A stretch of 64,000 bases of DNA from Bacillota bacterium (GTDB taxonomy: Bacteria > Bacillota > Clostridia > Christensenellales > Aristaeellaceae): positions 1-64,000 of the forward strand of contig JAEYCB010000025.1 of the NCBI GenBank assembly GCA_023404345.1, in the 5' to 3' direction. A program made the position numbers and the translations under genes. The notes under the pieces were generated by a model, which worked only from the letters and a program-made list of their open reading frames with translations, was not told the DNA's origin and did no database searches. This document shows positions 53,412 to 62,140 of this stretch, piece by piece (within the stretch, counting starts at the first letter, position 1; the number at the start of each line of letters is the position of its first letter).

Positions 53412-54268
53412 GCAAACCTCGCAGCATGAAAAGGCATAATCTACGCTTATCCATTTTTCTACATACACTGCTGGCTGTACTGTCTTTGTTGTGGCTTGTT
53501 CCGGTGGCATGGCTGCTGCTCTCTTCCTTCCGGGCGGAACCGGGAGCCTATACTTCTTACCTGCTGCCCAAGAGCTACACGCTCAACAACTACGTACGCC
53601 TCTTTACCGATACCGCACTTTTCAACTTCCCTCGCTGGTTTCTAAACACCCTCTTCGTCGCCTGCTGCTCCTGCCTGATCACCACGGTGCTCAGCCTCAT
53701 GGTGGCCTATGTGTACTCACGCCTACGTTTTCCCACGCGCAAAAAGCTGATGAACGTATCGCTGGTGCTGGGCATGTTCCCGGGTTTCATGAGCATGATC
53801 GCCATCTATCACTTTCTCAAGGCCATCGGGCTCGACCAGACCCTACTTGCACTGATTCTAGTCTATTCTGGCGGTGCGGCCATGAATTACTATATTGCCA
53901 AGGGCTTTTTCGACACCATTCCCAAGTCGCTGGATGAGGCTGCCATCCTGGATGGCGCCACCCGCAGCGTGGTGTTCTGGAAGATCATCCTGCCCAACAG
54001 TAAGCCCATCGTGGCCAATATTGCGATAAATGCCTTCATCGCCCCGTGGGTGGATTTCATCTTTGTATCGGTTATCATGAAGGATAACTATAACAACTAC
54101 ACCGTGGCCAAGGGCCTCTACACCATGGTAGACAAGGCCAATATCTACCGCTACTACACTGTTTTCTGTGCGGGCGCGGTGGTGGTGGCCATCCCCATCG
54201 TGCTTTTGTTCATCAGGCTGCAAAAATACTATGTTGCCGGTGTAGCCGCCGGATCAGTGAAGGGATGA
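53408..54268 (+). CDS. malG: Maltodextrin ABC transporter permease MalG
   Basis: This 286-residue partner of MalF has six membrane segments and the EAA loop (SLDEAAILDGATRSVVFWKIILP). The start ATG overlaps the malF stop in ATGA and has GGGAGGA before it. The C-terminal AGVAAGSVKG is the MalG-type end. The ATPase is not encoded here. Confidence 0.92.
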   Translation: MSKPRSMKRHNLRLSIFLHTLLAVLSLLWLVPVAWLLLSSFRAEPGAYTSYLLPKSYTLNNYVRLFTDTALFNFPRWFLNTLFVACCSCLITTVLSLMVAYVYSRLRFPTRKKLMNVSLVLGMFPGFMSMIAIYHFLKAIGLDQTLLALILVYSGGAAMNYYIAKGFFDTIPKSLDEAAILDGATRSVVFWKIILPNSKPIVANIAINAFIAPWVDFIFVSVIMKDNYNNYTVAKGLYTMVDKANIYRYYTVFCAGAVVVAIPIVLLFIRLQKYYVAGVAAGSVKG

Positions 54269-54272
54269 GCGC

Positions 54273-56009
54273 ATGAATAACGCAGCAATTTTTCACAGGC
54301 CATCCAGCGAATACGCCTTTGCTCTGGATGATACGCACTATGTGTTCCGCCTGCGCGCGCAGGCGGGCGACCTGACTTCCTGTGCCATGTGGTATGCCGA
54401 CCGGGCCACGATGGGGCCGCTGTGCTACCAGCGCGTCCCCATGGAAAAGCGATATACGGACACGCTGGTGGACTGGTTCGAACTTCGCCTGACCACGGAG
54501 TTCAACCGCATTGCCTACTACTTTGAACTCTGCGAAGGGACCAAAACCGTCTACTATATTGGCGGCATGTTTCAGGACACGCCACAGGCAGAACGCTCGG
54601 ATGGATTTCAATTCGCCTACAACCACCGTGCCGACCGTCTGACGGTGCCGGATTGGGCCGCGGACGCGGTGGTTTACAACATCTTCCCCGACAGCTTCGC
54701 TACCAGCGCATCCTTTCTGATGAAGCGGCCCCAAAGCGTTGCCTTCAGCGGCGAAACCTGCCATTCGCTGCTGGGGGGAACGTTGCGCGGCATCTGTGAA
54801 AACCTGGACGCCATCGAAACTCTGGGTTGCAACTGCCTCTATCTCAATCCCATCTTTGCCGCCGGCTGCTACCATAAGTACGACACCCTGGACTACTTCC
54901 GCGTGGACCCCTGCTTTGGCACCGGTGATGACCTGAAACAGCTGGTACAGGAGGCGCACAGACGTGGCATGCGCGTGATTCTCGACGGCGTGTTCAACCA
55001 CGTAAGCAGCCGCCATCCCTTCTTTCAGGACGTGCTGGCCAAAGGCCGGCAGTCGGAATACTACCACTGGTTCTATGACCTTCCGAAGCACCCCTGCCTT
55101 CCGGCGGAGGGGGAAATGCCCGGATATGCCTGCTTCTCCTATGTGGCGCACATGCCCAAGACGGACCTGTCCTACCCAGAGGCACGCAACTACTTCTGCA
55201 ATGTCGGCCGCTACTGGATCGAGGTCTTTGACATAGACGGCTGGCGGCTGGACGTGGCCAATGAAATTAATGACGGCTTCCTGCGCGCCTTCCGTAGTGC
55301 AGTCAAGGCTGCAAAACCCGATGCGCTGATCATCGGCGAGGTGTGGGAGGATGGATCGCACTTTTTGCAGGGCGACATGCTGGACGCCTGCATGAATTAT
55401 GATTTCCGACGCTTTGCTCTACAATTTTTTGCCCGGCGTGCCATCGATGCGGGCGGACTGGCCGTGGGGCTGCACTGGCTGCTCACCCGTTATAAAGAGC
55501 CTGCTATGTTCGCACAGCTCAACCTGCTGGATAGCCACGACGTGAGCCGCTTTTTGACCGAGTGCGGCGGGAACGAGGCGCGCATGCGGCAGGCCGTGGT
55601 GTTCCAGATGACTTTTCCGGGCATGCCCAGCGTGTTTTATGGGGACGAGCTGGGTCTGACCGGTGCCTCCGAACCGGAGTACCGCCAGGCCATGCCGTGG
55701 GGAGCGGACCATCCGCTGCGCGCGCTGTACCAGGAGCTTATCGCCCTTCGCCGCGCTCATCGGGCGCTTCGGCGGGGCCGCTTCCTGCTGGAGAGAGCGC
55801 AGGGTGAGGTGCTGCGCTATGCCCTGGAGGATGAATCGGAGCGCATCTGCGTCCTATTCAACCGTGCGGGCGCGCCAGTGGACGTGCCGGCGGATATGGA
55901 GATTCTCTTCCAACACGGCGTCCTCTCCGGACAGCTTACGGCGGGCGGCTGTCTCATCAGCCTCGCCCCTGCAAAGGGAGGCTTTTTGTATGGCAGTCAC
56001 CATTTATGA
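54273..56009 (+). CDS. GH13 cyclomaltodextrinase/neopullulanase/maltogenic amylase
   Basis: This is a 578-residue enzyme with an N-terminal CBM34-like domain (1-120) and a GH13 barrel. The catalytic residues are Asp327 (DGWRLDVANE), Glu356 (IIGEVWED) and Asp423 (LLDSHD). It has no signal peptide, so it breaks down imported maltodextrins or cyclodextrins in the cytoplasm. It starts 4 bases after malG, and its last 20 bases overlap the lacI-type gene that follows. Confidence 0.92.
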   Translation: MNNAAIFHRPSSEYAFALDDTHYVFRLRAQAGDLTSCAMWYADRATMGPLCYQRVPMEKRYTDTLVDWFELRLTTEFNRIAYYFELCEGTKTVYYIGGMFQDTPQAERSDGFQFAYNHRADRLTVPDWAADAVVYNIFPDSFATSASFLMKRPQSVAFSGETCHSLLGGTLRGICENLDAIETLGCNCLYLNPIFAAGCYHKYDTLDYFRVDPCFGTGDDLKQLVQEAHRRGMRVILDGVFNHVSSRHPFFQDVLAKGRQSEYYHWFYDLPKHPCLPAEGEMPGYACFSYVAHMPKTDLSYPEARNYFCNVGRYWIEVFDIDGWRLDVANEINDGFLRAFRSAVKAAKPDALIIGEVWEDGSHFLQGDMLDACMNYDFRRFALQFFARRAIDAGGLAVGLHWLLTRYKEPAMFAQLNLLDSHDVSRFLTECGGNEARMRQAVVFQMTFPGMPSVFYGDELGLTGASEPEYRQAMPWGADHPLRALYQELIALRRAHRALRRGRFLLERAQGEVLRYALEDESERICVLFNRAGAPVDVPADMEILFQHGVLSGQLTAGGCLISLAPAKGGFLYGSHHL

Positions 56010-56985
56010 TCTGGCGCGCGAGGCGGGCGTTTCCATCTCCACCGTCTCCAAGGCACTGAGCGACAGCTATACGATTTCAGAAAAAACCAAACAGCATATA
56101 TTAGAAACCGCCCATCGGCTCCAGTACAAGCCCAACGCCCGTGCCCGCAGCTTCGCCCGGCAAAAAAGTGGCACCGTTATTTTTGCCACAGATCTGTATC
56201 AGGACATTGCCTTTGAAAATCCGCACATGTTCGCCATTCTCACCGGCGTCACCCGCTCTTTGGAAGACAAGGGCTACTCGGTGCTGCTGAGGCATATGGA
56301 AAAGGGCGGCGCGACCACCTATGTACGCGAGCTGATGCAGGAGCGCCTGGCCGATGGCGTCATCCTGCATGCAGCACTGCTCACCCGCGATCTGGCTGCC
56401 TTTTTAAGTCATGCTGAGGCCCCCTATCTGGTTATCGGCCGGCCCAACTTTCCGTGCAACATCTGCTGGATGGACGTCAACCATGAGCTGGCTGGCGGTG
56501 TAGCCGCAAACTATCTGTTGGATCGGGGATACCGCCGCATCCTGTACCTGGGCGGCGGGCCGGAGGATGCCATTTCTCAAAGCCGCCTGAAGGGCATGGA
56601 AGCTGTCCTGCGAGAGGAGGAGCTTACCGTGGATACGCTCTTTGGCAGCACGCCATACACCGAGGATGTTGAGGAACTCAGGCGCAGGTTATCCGGCGAA
56701 AGCCGTCCGGAGGTGGCGCTATGCGCCAACAACCGCATCGCCCTGGAATGCCTGCAATCTGCCATGCAGCTGGGGCTGCGTATTCCTCAGGACCTGGCGC
56801 TGATGACCTTTGACCGCTATCCCTTTTCTCAGCTGCTCATTCCCCGCCTCACCGCCGTGGAGGTAGATATGTTCGATATGGGATCGGAGGCGGCGCGCTT
56901 TCTTCTTCAAAAGATAAAAAAGCCAAGGCTGCAGGCGCAAACCTTCTGCACTACTCCCCGGCTGATTGAAGGGGAATCCACCTGA
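55990..56985 (+). CDS. LacI-family regulator of the maltodextrin operon
   Basis: This 331-residue repressor has the LacI-type helix-turn-helix at 4-25 (TIYDLAREAGVSISTVSKAL) and a sugar-sensing domain after about 60. The ATG at 55990 lies inside the end of the GH13 gene, behind AAAGGGAGG. As the last gene of the maltodextrin operon it is likely its local regulator, responding to maltose or a related sugar. Confidence 0.92.
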   Translation: MAVTIYDLAREAGVSISTVSKALSDSYTISEKTKQHILETAHRLQYKPNARARSFARQKSGTVIFATDLYQDIAFENPHMFAILTGVTRSLEDKGYSVLLRHMEKGGATTYVRELMQERLADGVILHAALLTRDLAAFLSHAEAPYLVIGRPNFPCNICWMDVNHELAGGVAANYLLDRGYRRILYLGGGPEDAISQSRLKGMEAVLREEELTVDTLFGSTPYTEDVEELRRRLSGESRPEVALCANNRIALECLQSAMQLGLRIPQDLALMTFDRYPFSQLLIPRLTAVEVDMFDMGSEAARFLLQKIKKPRLQAQTFCTTPRLIEGEST

Positions 56986-57246
56986 ACGGCTCGTGTTTTA
57001 TGCAACGGCAGATTTCGCCGTTTATCTTTCGTTAAGTTGTTCTTTGATACAGGTATGGTTCGCAGGCAACGCAGGGGCCCCGTCATTTTGTACATGTTAA
57101 ACGTTCATAGTCATTTTTCATCATGACACTCCTCCTATTCGTTACTTTGTGAAACCGCAAAGTTGTTTCATTGTAACAGCAGGAGGTTTCTTTTTATAAG
57201 CTTAAACCTTTCCCCCCATCAGCAAGCTGGTGTGTTTTTGGGACAA

Positions 57247-57283
57247 GAAAACCGTTTCCGCGTTTTTCGCGAAAACGGTTTTC
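57247..57283. terminator. Bidirectional terminator between convergent operons
   Basis: An 11-bp stem (57247-57257 with 57273-57283), with CGCG pairs inside, has A- and T-rich arms that can stop transcripts from both sides. The rest of 56986-57333 shows no gene. Confidence 0.7.
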
Positions 57284-57333
57284 CAATATAACCTCTGATT
57301 CTCAATCAAAGTCCAGAGAAGGACAACGTCCCA

Positions 57334-58095
57334 TCATGCAAAAGCAGCCAGCAATGCATCATGTACCAGTCCGTTGGAGGCTGCCAGCGGCGCACTGCGC
57401 CCTTTCATTTTCGGGGATTGGCCATTTTCCAGCAACGTCAGTCTCCCACCCGCCTCGGTGAGAATCAGCCAGCCCGCGGCGTAATCCCAGGGGTAGAGGT
57501 AATGAAACACCGAGGCCGTGAAGCGCCCGCAGGCCGTATAGCACAAATCCAGCGCCGCTGAGCCGGTAAAGCGTATGCCTCTGCCACAGGTATGCAGTGC
57601 AAACACGCGCTCGAAGTAGGCATGCTGCCCCTCGCCCGCCGTCGCAGGTCCGGCCTCCACGCCCACCACCGCTTCCTCCAACGTTTCGTCGGCATTTACA
57701 TGGATGGGCTGACCGTTGAGCGTAGCGCCTTTCCCCAGCTCAGCCAGAAACATCTCACGCGTAAAGGGATTGCACACGCCTGCTGCCATAAGCTGTCCAT
57801 CCTCGGCATAGCCGCAGGAGATACCGCTGAGCTGCATATGGTACATCAGGTTGGTTGTTCCGTCGATAGGGTCCACAATAAACACCCTGCCGCTCAGGTC
57901 TCCGGCGTCCGCCTCTTCTTCACTGAACACCCGGCTTCCGGCGACCAGACGGGGAAGGGCACCGCGCAGGTAACGGTCAACGGCCAGATCAACGCTAGTC
58001 ACAAAGTCGGACTTTCCCTTGCTCTGCACACTCAGGCTCTCCGTCAGAGTCAGCTCGCCGGCCTGGCGCAGCGTACGTTCCAGTTCCTCAAGCAT
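57334..58095 (-). CDS. Inositol monophosphatase-family phosphatase
   Basis: This 253-residue Mg2+-dependent phosphatase has the family motifs SEEEAD (Glu60/61), DPIDGTTN (75-82) and the late WDYAAG. Family members hydrolyse inositol-1-phosphate, and some act on fructose-1,6-bisphosphate or PAP. It is the last gene of a Ugp-like transport operon. This fits release of phosphate from an imported or hydrolysed phospho-polyol, but the substrate is inferred only from context. Confidence 0.88.
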   Translation of the reverse strand: MLEELERTLRQAGELTLTESLSVQSKGKSDFVTSVDLAVDRYLRGALPRLVAGSRVFSEEEADAGDLSGRVFIVDPIDGTTNLMYHMQLSGISCGYAEDGQLMAAGVCNPFTREMFLAELGKGATLNGQPIHVNADETLEEAVVGVEAGPATAGEGQHAYFERVFALHTCGRGIRFTGSAALDLCYTACGRFTASVFHYLYPWDYAAGWLILTEAGGRLTLLENGQSPKMKGRSAPLAASNGLVHDALLAAFA

Positions 58096-58125
58096 GGCTT
58101 TCCCTCCCCCGCCGTAAGGCGTGGT

Positions 58126-58809
58126 TCATTTCTCCGCTTCCACCACGGAAAATCCCATCTCCCGCAGCATCCCGGCGTAATCGCCGTCCAGATGCATACA
58201 GTACACGCCCGCACGTTTTTCCGGAGGAATACGCTCCGCCAACCGCTTGTAGCAGCAATGTGCCGAAGATTCATGGCTGGCAGTATCATGGTAGAGGCGC
58301 GCGATATTCCCGTTCAGATACCCATTGGCCACCGCGTCGGGCAAAATGGCCGAATCGCCGCTGAAGTAGATGGTTTCGCCACTGCCGCTGATCAAATAAC
58401 CAAAGGCGCTCATATCCTCAGCATGAGGTACCTCCACAGGTCTGGCACTCACAGGGCAATCCGCTTCCAACGCGGACAGGTAGCGGTAGAAACTGGGGGC
58501 AATACCTTGTAGCGCCAGCATGCGAACCACTGTATCCAACGGATGAACCACGCTCACCTGCATCTTCAGCACGCAATGGGTATAGGAAATCAGCGAAGCA
58601 AGCGATCCGGCGTGGTCGGCGTGCAGGTGGGTCAGCAGCACGTACACATGCTTATAGCGCGTAAGGTCAAAGCGGCGGTACACCTTTTCAAAGGCGCTTT
58701 CGCCAAAATCCAGGAAGAACAGGTCTCCATCGGCCTCAAAGTAAGCGTTGGTATTGCCCTCAACGGGGTAGAAGGCAGCTCCCCGGCCCAGAAATTTCAG
58801 GTCAAGCAT
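58126..58809 (-). CDS. Metallo-beta-lactamase-fold hydrolase
   Basis: This 227-residue protein is of the MBL superfamily. The metal motif HLHADH is at 61-66, and further ligands are in VPHAEDMSAFGYLI, YFSGDSA and HDTASHES. The layout resembles the RNase Z/phosphodiesterase group more than antibiotic-cleaving lactamases. It lies between the permease and the IMPase gene, so cleavage of a phosphodiester is a reasonable guess. Confidence 0.8.
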   Translation of the reverse strand: MLDLKFLGRGAAFYPVEGNTNAYFEADGDLFFLDFGESAFEKVYRRFDLTRYKHVYVLLTHLHADHAGSLASLISYTHCVLKMQVSVVHPLDTVVRMLALQGIAPSFYRYLSALEADCPVSARPVEVPHAEDMSAFGYLISGSGETIYFSGDSAILPDAVANGYLNGNIARLYHDTASHESSAHCCYKRLAERIPPEKRAGVYCMHLDGDYAGMLREMGFSVVEAEK

Positions 58810-58815
58810 CGGCTG

Positions 58816-59637
58816 TCACTCCTTGACGCCCGCGCTGACAAAGCTGTTCATGAACTGCTTTTGCATGATGAAGAACGCCAGCAGCAACGGGGCAATAATG
58901 ATGAGGGTCGCGGCGCAGACGTTGGCCCACTGCATGTCGGCCTCCTTGGATTTGGCAAAGATGGCCAGGCCCACCGTCAGCGTACGGTTGGTGGGGGACT
59001 TGGTCACGATCAGCGGCCAGAGATAGTTGTTCCAGTGGTAGCTGACCGAGATGACCGCAAAGGACATGTATGCTGCCTTGGCGCAGGGCATATACACCTG
59101 CCAGATGGTCTGCTGCAGATTGGCACCGTCGATGCGCGCAGCCTCGCCAAAGGCACGCGGCACGGTCTTGAAATGCTGTCTGAGCAGGAAGATGGCCAGT
59201 GCACTGCCCAGGAAGGGCGCCATGATACCCAGTTTGGTGTCGATCAGGCCCATTTCGGAAAGCGTCATGAAGTTGGGGATAATCAGCACGTCGTTGGGGA
59301 TGATGATCTGCATGAAGATCACCACAAACATCAGCGCCTGTCCCTTAAAGTTGTAAAATGCAAGGGCATAACCCGCCAGCGTGGAGGTGACGAACTGGAT
59401 AGCAAAGGTGACCACCACCAGGATGATGGTGTTGAGGTAGTACTGACCGAAGGGGATGGCGTTCCACACATAGGTCAGATTATCGGTCGTAAAGGGGGTG
59501 TTGGGGATGAAGGACATGTTGAACGACGGTTCGGTCAAGGCCGTACCGATCAGCCACACCAGCGGCGCAAGCCAGATCAGGCCCAACAGCACAGACAGCG
59601 CGGTCAGCGCGCCGGAATTGAACTTTTTCAGCGTCAT
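58816..59637 (-). CDS. Sugar/polyol ABC transporter permease (UgpE type)
   Basis: This is a 273-residue permease with six membrane segments and the EAA loop (AFGEAARIDGANLQQTIWQVYMP). The ATG at 59637 follows GGGAGGAAGAG. The C-terminus ends FVSAGVKE, typical of the UgpE/MalG type. Partner of the next permease upstream. Confidence 0.9.
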   Translation of the reverse strand: MTLKKFNSGALTALSVLLGLIWLAPLVWLIGTALTEPSFNMSFIPNTPFTTDNLTYVWNAIPFGQYYLNTIILVVVTFAIQFVTSTLAGYALAFYNFKGQALMFVVIFMQIIIPNDVLIIPNFMTLSEMGLIDTKLGIMAPFLGSALAIFLLRQHFKTVPRAFGEAARIDGANLQQTIWQVYMPCAKAAYMSFAVISVSYHWNNYLWPLIVTKSPTNRTLTVGLAIFAKSKEADMQWANVCAATLIIIAPLLLAFFIMQKQFMNSFVSAGVKE

Positions 59638-59657
59638 GGTTCTCTTCCTCCCTTGCA

Positions 59658-60557
59658 TCAGGCGTAGTGGATCTTGCGGTCCTGGCTGAAAAAGCGCGGC
59701 ATGGACACCACCAGCAGCAGCACCAGCATAATCACCGTCAGCGCGGAGGAAACGCCATAGTTCATATTGGTGAAGCCCTGTTGATAGATGTAGTACAGAA
59801 GAAGCGTACTGGCATTATTGGGCGCGCCCTCAGTCATGATGATGACATGATCGGCCAGCTTGAAGCAGTTGGTGAAGGCGATCGTGGACACAAACAGCGT
59901 GGTGGGGGCCAGCAGGGGCAGCGTAATGTGGCGGAAGGTGCGCCAGCCAGTCGCGCCGTCAATGGAGGCAGCCTCCAGCACGTCGGCGTTGATGCTCTGC
60001 AGGCCGGAGAGGAAGAACACCATCAGATATCCCGCTTCGCGCCATACATACATCACGGCCATGGCAGGCAGCACCGTGTCCTTGTTGGACAGCACGTTGA
60101 GCGGCCCCACGCCGATGGCGATCATGATCTGATCGAACAGGCCGTTGCGCGCCATGTAGATGAACATCCACACGCTGGCGATGGCGATCATGGGCATGAC
60201 GGAGGGGTAAAAATAGCTGGTACGGATAAAGCCGATATGACGTCCTTTGCGGTTGACCAGCATGGCTAGCGCCAAGCCCAGCACCATGCTGGGAATCACA
60301 GTATAGAGTGCAAAAACAGCGGTGTTGCGCATCACCTTCCAGAAAGTAGCGTTGCGAAACAGACGCGCGAAGTTGTCAAAGGCGATAAATTCGGGAGCCT
60401 CCATGCCCATGCGGTACTTGGTCAGGCTCAGGTACACGCTGCGAAGGACCGGGTACACCGTAAAGATCAGCATAATGATCAGCGCAGGTGCGATCAGGCC
60501 CCAGGCGGTCAGCACTTCCTTGCGGCGGCGCTCTGCGGCGGTGGAGATGCGGTTCAT
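59658..60557 (-). CDS. Sugar/polyol ABC transporter permease (UgpA type)
   Basis: This 299-residue permease has the basic N-terminus and first segment WGLIAPALIIMLIFTVYPVL of the UgpA type, six membrane segments in all, and the EAA loop (VLEAASIDGATGWRTFRHITLP). I chose the ATG at 60557, which has GAGAGG 9 bases before it. An ATG three codons earlier is too close to that site. Confidence 0.88.
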   Translation of the reverse strand: MNRISTAAERRRKEVLTAWGLIAPALIIMLIFTVYPVLRSVYLSLTKYRMGMEAPEFIAFDNFARLFRNATFWKVMRNTAVFALYTVIPSMVLGLALAMLVNRKGRHIGFIRTSYFYPSVMPMIAIASVWMFIYMARNGLFDQIMIAIGVGPLNVLSNKDTVLPAMAVMYVWREAGYLMVFFLSGLQSINADVLEAASIDGATGWRTFRHITLPLLAPTTLFVSTIAFTNCFKLADHVIIMTEGAPNNASTLLLYYIYQQGFTNMNYGVSSALTVIMLVLLLVVSMPRFFSQDRKIHYA

Positions 60558-60597
60558 GGCGTTCATCCTCTCTGGCATAAACGGTCGCAGGATACAA

Positions 60598-60630
60598 GGC
60601 GGGGCCACGGACTGTGCCCATGGCCCCGCC
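60598..60630 (-). promoter_or_regulatory. Hairpin between binding protein and permease
   Basis: A perfect 10-bp GC-rich stem (60598-60607 with 60621-60630) with a 13-base loop and no T-run. It is placed as in the two other transport operons of this window. Confidence 0.65.
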
Positions 60631-60646
60631 GCTTCAAGTGGGTGCG

Positions 60647-61933
60647 TTATTGATAGTCAAAGAGCAGGTCGTCACCCTGTTGCTGAGCAGCTTCCAGAGC
60701 CTCGGCGGCGGTCATTTCACCGGTCACAGCAGCCTGGATGTTGTCGTTGAGGATACGCCACATTTCGGCAGCGGAGTAGGTGGTCAGCTCGGGCTGCGCA
60801 TAGGGCAGCTGCTGGTAGGCCACCAGCGCCTGCGGGAAGTCGGCGTAGTAATCCTTGAGCAGCTGGGTCTCATAGCAGCTCTCACGGGTGGCCACGTAGC
60901 CGGTGTCGATGGACCACTGGGCGGCGCGCTCGGTGGAGCAGCAGAACTTGATGAATTCCCATGCAGCTTTCTGGCGCTCCTCGGAGATGCCGTTGGTGAT
61001 ATAGAAGTTACCACCGCCGGTGGGCGCGCCCCACTGACGGCCCGCGGGCAGGAAGCACACGCCAAAATCAAAGGTGGCATTGTTCTTGATGTTGGTCAGG
61101 TTACCGGTGGTGTGGTAGATCATGGCCACTTCGCCGGCCAGGAACTGGGTGGGCAGGTCAGTCCACTGCACAATGCCAGGAGCCATGCACTTGTACTTGT
61201 TCTGCAGGTCCAGCCAGAGCTGCAGGGCCTCGATGTTTTCGGGGGTATTGAAGTAGACTTCCTTGCCGTCGGCGCTCATCAGGCCCACGCCGTTGGTGCA
61301 GTTCTGCAGGGAGAAGCCCGTAAAGGCCCACTGGGCGGAGCCGGAGTTGAGCGCGATGCCCACGCCATAGCGGTTCTCATTGGTCAGCTTCTGAGCATAC
61401 TCGACCATTTCGTCCCAGGTAGTAGGAGGTGCTTCGGGGTCCAGGCCCACTTCCTTAAAGGCATCCTTGTTGTAGAACATAACCATCGTGGAGCGCTGGA
61501 AAGGAATGGAGTAGATGCTGCCGTCCACGTAGGAGTCCAGCATGAAGCCATCGATGAAGTCGTCCACAAAGGCCTGGCCTTCGGGATCAGCGGCGATCAG
61601 GTCATCCAGCGGCATGGCCATTTTGGTATCGGCCATGGTGAAACGCTGCGTGGCCAGGCTCACGAACAAGTCAGGCGCGTTGCCGCCCTGGATAGCGGTC
61701 TGAATCGCCGTCACCGTGTCATCATAGTTGCCGGTGTAAACTGCCTGTACCTGCACGTCCGGATTTTCAGCGTTGAAGTCCGCAGTCATCTGGTCAATCA
61801 ACTTGGCCGCATCGCCGCCAACGTTGACAGGGAAGTACATCGTAAGCTGCAGCGGTTCCTCCGCCAGAGCGGGAAGGACCAGAGAGCTTATCAGCATCAT
61901 GAGTACAAGCGCGAAGCCGAGGAGTTTTTTCAT
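60647..61933 (-). CDS. UgpB-like ABC substrate-binding protein
   Basis: This is a 428-residue exported binding protein with a signal peptide (1-24, ending ALA). Segments such as IYSIPFQRSTMVMFYNKDAF and APPTTWDEMVEYAQKL are very close in style to UgpB, which binds glycerol-3-phosphate and glycerophosphodiesters. It heads the operon with two permeases, an MBL-fold enzyme and an IMPase-family protein. AAGGAGG lies before the ATG. Sugar binding cannot be excluded. Confidence 0.87.
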   Translation of the reverse strand: MKKLLGFALVLMMLISSLVLPALAEEPLQLTMYFPVNVGGDAAKLIDQMTADFNAENPDVQVQAVYTGNYDDTVTAIQTAIQGGNAPDLFVSLATQRFTMADTKMAMPLDDLIAADPEGQAFVDDFIDGFMLDSYVDGSIYSIPFQRSTMVMFYNKDAFKEVGLDPEAPPTTWDEMVEYAQKLTNENRYGVGIALNSGSAQWAFTGFSLQNCTNGVGLMSADGKEVYFNTPENIEALQLWLDLQNKYKCMAPGIVQWTDLPTQFLAGEVAMIYHTTGNLTNIKNNATFDFGVCFLPAGRQWGAPTGGGNFYITNGISEERQKAAWEFIKFCCSTERAAQWSIDTGYVATRESCYETQLLKDYYADFPQALVAYQQLPYAQPELTTYSAAEMWRILNDNIQAAVTGEMTAAEALEAAQQQGDDLLFDYQ

Positions 61934-61969
61934 GGGGCAGCCTCCTTATGTTTTTTTCTTGATGAAAGC

Positions 61970-61998
61970 ATGATAACGTAGAAAATGAATCGTGTCAA
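61970..61998 (-). promoter_or_regulatory. Promoter of the Ugp-like operon
   Basis: On the minus strand TTGACA (61993-61998) and TATCAT (61970-61975) have a 17-base spacer, about 37 bases before the binding-protein ATG. Confidence 0.8.
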
Positions 61999-62048
61999 TC
62001 GAAATTTTGGAAAATTTGTCGAAACCTCACCCATTTTTTTAAAATTGT

Positions 62049-62078
62049 TTGCCAAATCATATCAGACAATGATATAAT
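62049..62078 (+). promoter_or_regulatory. Promoter and operator-like site of the LacI-SBP regulator
   Basis: TTGCCA (62049-62054) and TATAAT (62073-62078) have an 18-base spacer. A LacI-like imperfect palindrome (GCGAAACGATTCAAT, about 62096-62110, within AATTG...CAATT arms) follows at about +15 to +30, fitting autoregulation. Confidence 0.7.
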
Positions 62079-62140
62079 ATAGCCCAGATTAATTGGCGAA
62101 ACGATTCAATTTATCTATATTTACGGATGCGAGGTGTCAT

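Noticed and set aside
60614..61981. 455-codon + strand frame opposite the UgpB-like gene
   Set aside because: Composition is typical of a shadow frame (rich in V, G, H, Q), and the minus-strand gene has signal peptide, ribosome site and promoter.
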